A DNA stretch of 55,526 nucleotides. It comes from Actinomortierella ambigua. Taxonomy: Eukaryota > Mortierellomycota > Mortierellomycetes > Mortierellales > Mortierellaceae. The stretch is from positions 8,093 through 63,618 of the forward strand of contig JAAAJB010000136.1 of NCBI GenBank assembly GCA_016098155.1, given 5' to 3'. Each line of letters opens with the position of its first letter. The first letter of the stretch is position 1. This document shows, piece by piece, positions 35,341-44,700 of the stretch. The notes beneath the pieces are model-generated. The model worked only from the letters and a program-made list of their open reading frames with translations. It had not been told where the DNA came from and did not search any database. A program made the position numbers and the translations under genes.

Positions 35341-36282
35341 ATGCCCGAAGCAACATCCCCGTCGGTGCCCACAAACACCATCATTATCACTCACCTTGAG
35401 ACCTCGCATATGGAGAACGCCGACTTTATCGCCAGGCTGCGTTTAAAGTCGGAAGAGTTTGGCAAGGTCCTTTACTTTGCACCCATCAAGTCGTTCCTTC
35501 GGGTCTTTGTCGTCTACGACTCTACCTTTGATGCCCAGCGAGCCAAGGCCCTCATGCACAACACCGCCTTTGAGGATGCTAACCTCCGTGTCTACTTTGG
35601 CCAGCACACCGACTTGACGCTCGAAGCCCGTCACTACCTGCAACCTCCCGAGCTCGAGAAGAACTGGCTCATCTCGCCTCCGGGCTCTCCTCCCGTCGGC
35701 TGGACACAGGTCCGTGAGGACCCTCCCAACGCCGTCCATCTGGCGGACGACCTCGTCAAGGCTCTGATCGAGGCGGGCCAGCCACTCTATCAGCTGCCCG
35801 GTCCAGACGGAACCAAGGCCGATCGGTCACATCTCTTCCTGTCCGAGTCTGACATTGAGGACTTCTCACTGGACAACCAAGACGACAAGCCGAGGATTGT
35901 CCAGACAGCAGCAGCAGCAGCAGATCAGCCAGAAATCACCACCACAGCATCACCAACACCATCGGCATCGACATCAACGCTGAAAGACCAACAAAAAGTG
36001 AGGGGGGGACTGTCGATCGACACCAAGCCCCGACAGCTGTCGCCACGGTCACCAAGCTCACCCCAGTCGGCCCTGTTCCCGACCACCCCCACCGTTCTGG
36101 CCTTCTCACCAGCACGGGAGGCCGAGGGCGAGCAGCCCTTCATCACCGTCCAGGACTGGGGTGTCGAGAGCGCAGAGGACCCACGGACGACCAAGCTCCA
36201 ACGACGAGTCTCCATCCCCAAGACCATGTTCCCCACTGGTCCCGTCACTCACCGAACAACCGTCCGTCCTCTTGATCTCTAG
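35341..36282 (+). CDS. RCN1: Calcipressin (regulator of calcineurin, RCAN/Rcn1)
   Basis: Single exon, 313 aa. It binds and modulates the Ca2+/calmodulin phosphatase calcineurin. Residues ~12-85 form the RRM-like fold (NTIIITHLETSHM...LRVFVVYDSTFDAQRAK). The family signature is clear: LRVYFGQHTDL, YLQPPELEKNWLISPPGSPP (the phosphorylated FLISPPxSPP motif), VGWTQVREDPPNAVHLADDL. The divergent C-terminal half is Ser/Pro-rich and near its end carries PFITVQDW, which resembles the PxIxIT calcineurin-docking motif. Normal in length for a fungal member. Upstream is a long CT-rich leader. Confidence 0.93.
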   Translation: MPEATSPSVPTNTIIITHLETSHMENADFIARLRLKSEEFGKVLYFAPIKSFLRVFVVYDSTFDAQRAKALMHNTAFEDANLRVYFGQHTDLTLEARHYLQPPELEKNWLISPPGSPPVGWTQVREDPPNAVHLADDLVKALIEAGQPLYQLPGPDGTKADRSHLFLSESDIEDFSLDNQDDKPRIVQTAAAAADQPEITTTASPTPSASTSTLKDQQKVRGGLSIDTKPRQLSPRSPSSPQSALFPTTPTVLAFSPAREAEGEQPFITVQDWGVESAEDPRTTKLQRRVSIPKTMFPTGPVTHRTTVRPLDL

Positions 36283-36300
36283 ATGAGGCAGTAGAGTCGA

Positions 36301-36338
<38 letters not shown>

Positions 36339-37393
36339 TTTCTGTCTCTCTTGTAACCACCACCAACAACATCATCATCATCATCATCAATATCATCATC
36401 ATCACAATCACGAAGAGAATAGAACAAGAGAAAAACGAGATAAAGGGATTGTAGGTGTGTTGCGAGAGAGACATAGGAGACAGGAGTCAGAACGGAGGGA
36501 GGGAAAAAGAAATAGCGCAATATTCAGACCCTGGTTCAATGCTCCTTGGCGTCTGCCTGGTGTAATGCCCTTGAATGACGCTGGTTGCCTCACCTTTCTC
36601 TCTCTCTCTCCTTCACCTTCATCTGCTCGGCCTTTCCCCTCTCCATGGATGTTGCTGGATGACGTTCTCGGTCTTCGTCCTCCACAGTCCTCCCTGTATC
36701 ACAAACTGTTTTTTTCCTTACTATACCCGCACTCATAATAAATGACACTATTGCAAAAACAACGTACAAGCACACCCAAAAAAAGGAGTTCGAGTGTGTG
36801 GGAACGCCATTGCAAAGTTGGTCTGAGAGTCCAGATTTTTCTTGGGGGAAAAGGGGAGATTTTTTTTTTTTACTCTGGGTGGGCATATGCGTCTGGAGCA
36901 CAATGTCTGGGACCCTCAAACAACACACCACACGCGCATTCTCTCGACTCACTCCACCACACACATTCTCTTTACTCACTCTTTGGCATAATCATGCACT
37001 CCTTCTCTTTCGAGCAAATACAAGTGAAAGTCTTTTTTTTTATAGTCTTATTTGATAGAGTACAGAAGAAAGGGTCCAGAGGCAAAGGGGAAAAAAGTAG
37101 CTAGTCGTCTCAACACCAAATAAAGGGAGGCAAGAGCAAACGGAAAGGAAAAGGGACCAAAAAGCTGTACAGAAAAAAGGAGGAAGGCAATTGAAAACCA
37201 CTTTCGTGCTGGGAAAGGGCAAACAAATGACTGATATGGTCCCATTGAGTAAAACTTGTCATTGCCTATCAGTAGGAGGTTCGCCTAGCCATTTGCATGA
37301 ACGATGAGAAGCGGCGTGGAGAGAAAAGAGGGGTGGCTGCCTTATGTCACGCTAAGATAGGTTTGGCCGAGACAACACACACAACCCCCCTTT
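36283..37393. other. 1.1-kb convergent intergenic region
   Basis: 3' flanks of calcipressin (plus) and PMP3 (minus). Holds a TC repeat and a CAT repeat close to the calcipressin stop codon. No gene seen. Confidence 0.5.
36298..36341. repeat. (TC)n microsatellite
   Basis: Nearly pure TC dinucleotides just after the calcipressin stop codon, followed by CAT trinucleotides at 36369-36405. Confidence 0.85.
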
Positions 37394-37914
37394 CTAATAC
37401 TTCAAGATGATGTAGAAGGCGTGGATGATACCTATTGAGTAAATTGTGTGAGAAAATAAGATGTGTGTCGTGTAAGTATCTCGCCTTTTTTTTTCTCATG
37501 AGAGCCAAAAGAAAAAAACAGGACACGATGTATTCCCGCGCTGCGAAAGAGAGGGGAGAGGGTCAGGGGACGTGTCCTGTGGGCGATGAGAAAAATAGAA
37601 AAGGGGGAAAACAACCCAGAGAACACAACATACCAGGAATATATCCCAGGCACGTCAACAGGATGTTGATGAGGAGGTCACAACCGCAACCCTTCTACTC
37701 GTTGTCAAGCAAGAAGGAAGAAAAAAAAAGAGGTTAGCGATAGACCCTCAAATAGGCGTGTTATGTCCCATTCGTGCTTGGCGCAAGGCAGACACGGGCG
37801 ACAAGGTCGGTGCGAGTCTATGCAAGAATGACACTATACCTCCAGCAAGACACCGACAGGAGGAAGGATGACGGCAAAGATGAACTTGAAGATATCGCTA
37901 AAGGTAAGAGCCAT
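37394..37914 (-). CDS. PMP3: PMP3/UPF0057 small membrane proteolipid
   Basis: Three small exons, 37914-37840, 37694-37634 and 37431-37394, give a complete 57-residue protein; too short per exon to appear as a long open frame. Exon 1 encodes MALTFSDIFKFIFAVILPPV ending at a Glu codon. Exon 2 gives KGCGCDLLINILLTCLGYIP and exon 3 IIHAFYIILKY. The paired hydrophobic helices around the GCGCD(L)LINI motif are the family hallmark. Yeast Pmp3 sits in the plasma membrane and affects membrane potential and salt tolerance. All splice sites are GT-AG and in phase, with introns of 145 and 202 nt. Confidence 0.95.
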
Positions 37915-37930
37915 GGCGTAAAACAGGTAG

Positions 37931-37956
37931 TAGTGGTGGTGGTGGTGGTGGTGGTA
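37931..37956. repeat. (GGT)n microsatellite upstream of PMP3
   Basis: About eight GGT triplets immediately upstream of the PMP3 start codon (which reads on the minus strand). Confidence 0.8.
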
Positions 37957-38280
37957 AAGGAAAGTGAATGAAGAGAATGGAATGAAAACAAAAAAAAGTC
38001 GAATGTGTTGCAAACCTTTTTATGGCCATACCCTTACCATCGGACGGACGATTACATCATACGGCTCAGAAAGAAACCAGCGGTCTGCTTACGCTTTTGG
38101 ATTGGTTGCTTTATACTTGTATAACTGCTACCCTCACTTTTACTCGTACCCTTGTTCAGCCATCCCGTCTCGCATTCTTGACGATAGACTACACTCTCAT
38201 TTTTCATGTCATTGTCGCAAAGACTTCATGTTGTGATCGCTCTTTCCCCTTTGTCCTATAACAAAGGAGCACGGCCAGTG

Positions 38281-38591
38281 ATGTGCTCATTCTCCACGCC
38301 TTTCTGTGCGCCTCCTTACAAGAGTACATATTTGTTGGTGGGAGCGCGCACCTCGCCGCCAAGGAACGGGCTTTTTTCCTTGTCTGTTTTACAATAGGGG
38401 TGTGGCTGACCTTGACCCCAACCTTAACTACCCACAAGAAATACGCGCATAAGGCCACTCGCCCACATCCTCGCACGCCAAAAGAGGACGGTATAGCCGA
38501 GAACGACTTGAAGAATTTTGAATTTGACCAGGGAGGAGTTTGGTCCAGTCTGAAGGCTGATGACGATATACGTGACGGATTGCAGAGATAA
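38281..38591 (+). CDS. Putative small protein, tentative two-exon model
   Basis: Tentative model 38281-38323 plus 38398-38591, 78 aa, joined by a 74-nt gtacat...aatag intron that keeps phase. The second exon is convincing as coding: it has no repeats, mixed charge and balanced codons, and ends GVWSSLKADDDIRDGLQR. It includes a short hydrophobic stretch (VWLTLTPTLT) followed by a basic segment. I do not recognise the family. The first exon could instead lie further upstream, since 38022-38261 is also open on this strand with hydrophobic stretches. Confidence 0.35.
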
Positions 38592-38986
38592 AGCGCAAAT
38601 CATAGAACGAAAGGTGTTTTCTCTTCTTTCTCCTCGCTGTAACCCACGGCTGTCCGCGGAGACATTTTTTTTTTTTATCGTGGGTCTAGAACTGGAGTTT
38701 TGCCTGTAGAGGAGCTCAATGGTTTGAGCGTCAGTCTTTTTGGGCAGCTCCCCACTCTGCCCTTCTATCGCAAGCGACAAAGCACACACCAGACACAGCG
38801 AATCGCAGTGCTACCATACGTTTTTTTGCTGTCACTCTTCTTCGCGCCAAGAGTTGCGACGAAGGGAAGGTTCCCAAGCCACCTCTCGCACCTCACCTCA
38901 CCATATCCTTTTTTGGTGCATTTGAAGGGTCCACGCAATTTTTCTTGTTCGCCCTTTTGGCCTGGAGAGAATTTCGCATGCCCGAC

Positions 38987-40251
38987 ATGTCTGGTGGAGG
39001 AGGATCGCTGCCAATCGTTCCGTACTTCTTCACTATCACTCCATACCCTCTCCAGCCGTGTCATTCAAGGTCTCCGTCCAAGCGAATGAAGCGAACTCGC
39101 GGCCCATGGGACGACTCTCATCACGATGCGCCACTACTTCAGTCACAGAATGGTCAAGGACAGGAAGGCAGCCAAGATAGTGACCCTACAGTGACACCTC
39201 ACCAGCATCATCATCATCTCCAACCACAGCCACAACCACAGCCACAGCAACGACAGGTCGAACAGTCCTTGACAGAAGAAGGTTATGCCACTCCTGGCCT
39301 GATTGGCATCGAAGGACGTGTCCTCAAGAAGCTGAGACGGATAACACTGAGTTCCAAGTAACGTGTCTACAGTTCCTTTTTGCACACGACAAATCTGTGG
39401 TCCATACTCACTCGCTATGCCTTTTTTTTTTTTTTAGTCCGCCACTGCAGTCGTCGCCAGAGAGCGAAGTGGGAGGGCACAGTCCAGCACCTTGGCAGGC
39501 GGCAGTTGGTTACAGCAATCGCAATGCATTGGGGCAGTATCAGCAACATCATTTTCAACAAGCTCCATCCGCGCCCAGTCAGGAAGAGAGTGCAGCAGCA
39601 CTGTTCAATCATGGGCCCATCAGAATATCGACGCGTACGCATATAACGCTGCAGCCGCCTACTATTCACGTCCCCGACACGTATACCCATCAGCCCCAAC
39701 AACATTCCCAACCTCATCATCATCAACAACAACAGCAACAACAGCAGCAGCGACATCAACAGCCACATGGGAGTAATGGCATCAATGGTAGCCTCAGTAG
39801 CAATGGCAGTAACAATATTGACAACCAACGCCGTGATTCGTTGTCCACATCGCTGCAGGCAATGTCCTCTACGAGTCTAGACAGCCTTGGTGTAGCGCCG
39901 CAGAATGTAGCCATGTATAGCCAGATGAACAGTCTACTGCAGGAGCTACACACAACCCGCTTTGGATTGCCACTTGAATCACCATCCATGGGGCCACTGT
40001 GCACTCCACAGCACCATCAACACCCACAACAACCGCAACAACAGCAGCAACAGCAGAAGGGGGACGAGGATGACGATATGATGGAAGAGGAAGCCTTTTC
40101 TGCGCTCGTATCACCACTGCAGCATCAGCCCTCGCAATCAGTGATCTTGCCGCTACCGATGGAAAACCACGAGTACGACGACATCAACGCGCAGCTTCGA
40201 GCAGCTTTCCTCGCACGACACCAAGGCGCACACTTGCAGCAACTCACCTAG
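38987..40251 (+). CDS. Gln/His-rich protein of unknown function
   Basis: Two exons, 38987-39357 and 39438-40251 (gtaacg...tttttag intron, phase 2), 394 aa if started at 38987. In-frame ATGs at 38978 and 39086 are alternatives. Near the start is a basic, nuclear-type patch (SPSKRMKRTRGPWDD). The rest is largely disordered: HQHHHH and PQPQPQPQ in exon 1, long Q/H runs near residues 220-240 and 325-345. An ordered-looking stretch lies between them (MSSTSLDSLGVAPQNVAMYSQ, then MNSLLQELHTTRFGLPLES), and a second at the C-terminus (YDDINAQLRAAFLARH). Composition suggests a transcriptional cofactor, but this is inference; no domain is recognised. Confidence 0.7.
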
Positions 40252-40563
40252 CTTTCTGCTTTTGAGCTTGAGCATGTCTTTTTTTTTTTCCCCCGGCCAC
40301 CTACAGTTGTACTTTATCTTGTATCATATCAATATACGTCCTGGTCACATGGTGCGGAAAAGAGAAAGAAGATGTGGGATCAAAAAGCTACTTGAAAACC
40401 CGTGTCCGCTCTACACTAAACACTTGCTCTGCGCGTCATCTGCTGCATGGGTATGTATCCAAGTACAATCATACCAGTGCTTTGCCTGTTGTCATTCCCA
40501 TGCTTCTGAGTGTCCCTACTCGACGCCATTAACGTGGCATGCGATCAGCTCGACAGATCTTCC

Positions 40564-40695
40564 TTACTTTTCTTGATCATGGCGACCTCGTAGACTGTCG
40601 CCGAGATATGGGGCGGTGAAGGATAGGACAGCGAAAGAGGCAGTGTATGCCAGTATGGCTGCAAGACGGAGACCAGAGTACGTGTTGGCCGACAT
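40564..40695 (-). CDS. Candidate small membrane protein, first exon or whole
   Basis: A 43-codon frame on the minus strand, MSANTYSGLRLAAILAYTAS and onward to RGRHDQEK, with one hydrophobic helix (about residues 10-31) and a charged end. The stop TAA overlaps a perfect donor (AA|GTAAGG), so this may instead be exon 1 of a longer gene continuing towards 40260; short in-frame continuations after acceptors near 40507 and 40430 are possible. Shape resembles small mitochondrial inner-membrane subunits, but no family is recognised. Confidence 0.35.
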   Translation of the reverse strand: MSANTYSGLRLAAILAYTASFAVLSFTAPYLGDSLRGRHDQEK

Positions 40696-41328
40696 TCTTG
40701 TGGCCGTCGTTCATTTTTAGATAACTATATTCTTCATCCCGTACCTACAATGCAACGGCCTGAGAGTAGTGTGTGCGACAGGATTCGGGTGTAGGGAGGG
40801 TGCACCATTACTCTTCAAGTGAGCACCATCACTACACGCATTGCATTCTATATCATGTCCGGAAGATAGGACATTCTTTCAATGGAGAGAGGTACCATTC
40901 CCAGTACCAGCCCGTGTGGCACATTGTTCACACACAACTTTTGGCTTCGACAATCTCAACCTCATCATGGAAGCATAGCATATTACAAAGGGCATTCACT
41001 TTAACACCCCATATAACACCCCCTTCAAAAGAATACTCGAAGCGAAGGGCTTTGCTGTGGTTTGGATGCTTGTCTTGACGACTTTGACATGGCCAGATTT
41101 TGGGGCAATGCAGCACTGCACTACATTTTTTTTTGCGCGCGCGGGATATGTGACTACAGCCGGTGAGGTCCCTCCACACGTTTTCACCGCCCCTCTCTTT
41201 CGCTCTCTCTTCTCATCTCAGACATCTTTTCATTCCCTCTCCCTTTCGCTCAGCTCTTCTCCTTTCTTCTCCTTTCCTCTTGCATTCTCGTCTTTCGCTC
41301 CACACTTTTATACACATTCACATTCACC
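40696..41328. other. Upstream region of MO25
   Basis: No supported gene; the last 150 bases are a TC-rich leader to the MO25 ATG. Confidence 0.45.
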
Positions 41329-42616
41329 ATGAACTTCTTCAAGTCAAAACCAAAGACTCCTTATGAACTCACTCGGAATCTCAAGGACGCCATCCACCGA
41401 CTCGAAGGACCTGACAACAAAAAGGTACAGACAGACAGGCAGACAGACAGACAGACAGACAGAACAAAGACGCCTTGTGTCAACAACCTCTACCTTGATA
41501 CCGATTTGTTTCCCATGTAGCCAGAAGACACATATGCTCTTCTTTCCCAGCATCGGTCCTTTTTTTTTAGCAGCACTCTTCCCCCCTCCACAACCCCCCT
41601 TCAATCCCGTCCTTCGCCACACCCTTTTTTTTTCTTCCCGCGCCATCACCCCCTTGAAGCAACGCTCTCATCGACTAAGTGTCTCTTCTTTTTTTTTTTT
41701 TGCTGTTGCTTTCCGTGGTCTGATTTTAGGCGACAGAGGACATCTCCAAGATCCTAGTAGCTTACAAGACGATTCTCTATGGCGACGGAGGCAAGTCACC
41801 AAGTCACTTGTCTTTTTTTTTTTTTTTTGGCCCAAGAAGCCAACCTCCTCTTACCTATACCACCATTCAAGCATTTTTGTTTCTGACGAGCGATTTGTTT
41901 CACGCTTTTATTCTAACGGGCATTGTCATTTGGGAATATCTTCTCTTGTTGCTCTTTTTAAGAGAGCGATCCAGTCCCCGAGACGGTGGCCCAGCTAGCC
42001 CAAGAGGTGTACAGCAACAATGTGCTGCAGCTGCTGGTTGACAACATTGGCAAGTTTGAATTCGAAGCCAAGAAGGATGTGGCCCAGATCTTCAACAACC
42101 TGCTCCGACGCCATATCGGATCCAGGTCGCCCACGATCGAGTATCTTTGTACCCGGGACCAGATCTTATTCACACTTATCCGAGGGTAAGCTTTTTTTTT
42201 TTTTTTTTTTTTTGTGTGTGAGAGAGAGAGGAGGATGCGAGGGGAGGGTAGGGCGCGACCCTCGCCCACACCCCACAACATCATACACAACACACAACAC
42301 ACTGTCTCTTTTCCACTCTTCCTCCCCCTCCCCCCTTTTTTTCCCTTCCTTGGTGTCTTGGTTGCACATCGCGGTACAAAAATGTGTTGCTGATCTTGGA
42401 CGATATGAGCATATTTCTATTGGATGGGCGGATTGAAGTGAGGAAAGGTGAGAAAAAAAAAGGCACGGTAGGGAAGAGGGTTGAGGGCGAGCACAAGAGT
42501 CTGGAGGAGCGAGATTCTCGAGTAGGGGAGGCGACATTCAACAACCACAAAACAAACTCCAGTCTACCAACTTCTTATTACTGTACTTTGCCGCGTTGAC
42601 TTTGTTACCACCGGCC

Positions 42617-42668
<52 letters not shown>

Positions 42669-44359
42669 GGCGGGACATCTCGTCAGTGCTCCTCCCCCCC
42701 CTCCCTTTTCTGCTTGCCCACCCGTTCACTTGTCGTTCAAGTGACACGAAATAGTGGGGTGCGGGAGATCGCCATGATCGCGCGGCCGTCATGGGAGAAG
42801 AGGGGGGAAAGGAGGAGAATACAAGTGACCTTAAGGAAAAAAAGGGCTGATATGATCCGTTTAAAAGCCTCCAACGGGGATGACATCGCGTCAGCCGCCG
42901 AGAGATTTGGGAAAGAGAGATGAAAAACAGGAGGTACAAAAAGAAAGGAGGTGGTTTGAAGGGGATATCAAAAGTCGTCATCGATGTACCTGGCGAGGTG
43001 CGAGTGAGGATGGTGAAGGGGGGTTACTGGGGTTGAAGAAGAAAAGAAGAAACATTATTCAGTCACAGTAGGCAACACACCCGATCCAAGATCGGTGGAG
43101 GAAAAAAGACGAGTACGTGTATATGAAGGATACATGGGGGGGGGGGGAGAGGTAGAAAAGACGAGTCGTATCCAATGATCCTATCGAGCAATGATTGTTG
43201 TGTCGACACTCTCAACTTGAGGACGAGAACACAGAAGGTTGCATCCTCCTCTCATACTCCCTCGGAGAGAACTGAGAGGTAGAGGATGGTGTCTATTGCT
43301 ACAGCAGCAACATGGTTTACCTTGACCCCTTTCTTTTTCGACATGACTTGTCAGGACCAACATACACAGGACAGCAATAGTTGTGACCCGCTGACAGAGC
43401 CTCGCTCTGTTAATCGCTCGTTTCTATCTATTGTATTCAATATGCGGTCGACAGGAGGAAAACAAACAAGGACAGCTCTAGCCTCACTCCAAAGGCGGTG
43501 CAAAGGACTCGATGTTCTTTTTTTATACCTTGTTCCTGACCCCTATTTTTTTTTTGAGTCGCACATTGCACTATTTCTAACCACCAACTCACCAATGTGC
43601 GGGGGGATTTCTGTTTTCAATTGTTAGATATGAGAACCAAGAGATTGCGCTCAACTGTGGCATGATTCTGCGGGAATGTCTGCGACACGAAGTGCTGACA
43701 AAGATTGTGCTCAACTCACCTCAGATCTACAAGTTTTTTGACTATGTGGAGATGAACACGTTTGACATTGCAAGTGACGCGTTTGCAACGTTCAAAGAGA
43801 TCCTGAGTCGTCACAAGATCCTGGTCGCCGACTTTTTGGAACGGAACTATGACGTCTTTTTCGAAAAGTATACCAAGTTGCTACAGTCCAATAACTATGT
43901 CACGAAACGGCAGTCTCTCAAAGTATGTTGTTGTTGTGTTGCCATACAAGAGAGCAGCGATGAAGTGAGGGGGATAATACTGATGATGATGCTAACCTTT
44001 TCATCCTCCATCCTCTTACAAAAAAAAAATCAAAGCTCCTGGGCGAGATTTTGCTGGATAGAGCCAACTTTACGATCATGACACGGTACATTGCGAGTGC
44101 GGAGAACCTAAAGCTGATGATGATTCTGTTAAAGGACCGGAGTCGAAACATCCAGTTTGAGGCGTTCCATGTGTTCAAAGTGTTTGTAGCGAACCCGAAC
44201 AAGAACAGACCGGTCCTGGACATTCTGACGAAGAACCAGGACAAGCTGATCATGTTCCTAAGTTCGTTCCACAACGACCGGAACGATGACGAGCAGTTCA
44301 ACGACGAGAAGGCCTTCCTCATAAAGCAGATCCAGGACCTCCCTGTCTCTGCAGCCTGA
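41329..44359 (+). CDS. MO25: MO25/CAB39/Hym1 scaffold protein
   Basis: Five exons: 41329-41424, 41730-41790, 41963-42185, 43628-43922, 44036-44359; 332 aa, normal for MO25. It is an armadillo-like helical scaffold that activates STE20/GCK kinases and, in fungi (Hym1), supports the RAM/MOR polarity pathway. Conserved blocks: [124 protein letters not shown]. Intron 2 appears to use a GC donor (gag|GCAAGT), the only reading that rebuilds DGESDPVPE. Intron 3 is 1442 nt and contains a TC microsatellite. Confidence 0.95.
41427..41461. repeat. (CAGA)n tetranucleotide repeat in MO25 intron 1
   Basis: About eight CAGA/CAGG units starting directly after the splice donor of MO25 intron 1. Confidence 0.8.
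42617..42665. repeat. (TC)n microsatellite in MO25 intron 3
   Basis: Almost uninterrupted CT dinucleotides inside the 1442-nt third intron of MO25. Confidence 0.85.
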
Positions 44360-44700
44360 GGAAGAAGATGGGGTGAGGTATGGAGCCCCGAAGGAGAAGA
44401 GGAGGAGCAAGTAAAGCCTAGCTAAGCTAGATAGATTAAACACGTTTCACTAGCTTGACAATCTTGGCCACACCTTTTGAAGGACCTAGGATAGGATGGT
44501 TGTGGTGTTGAGAGAGGAGGAGAGGGGAAATGTGAGAGACACGACCAAACTTCTCAGGGCTGGGAATCAAAAGTTTGAATTTACTGCGAGTGGCTTGGCT
44601 CTGACCTGGCAGTGGATGCGTGGACGCCAGTCAGAGATTAAAACATTGGATCTGTTTGAGCATTTTGGCCACCCTTCACCTCTCAAAGACACATCCAACC
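44360..44700. other. Short spacer between MO25 and eIF2-beta
   Basis: 341 bp holding the MO25 3' end and the eIF2-beta promoter. No TATA box; no gene. Confidence 0.5.
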
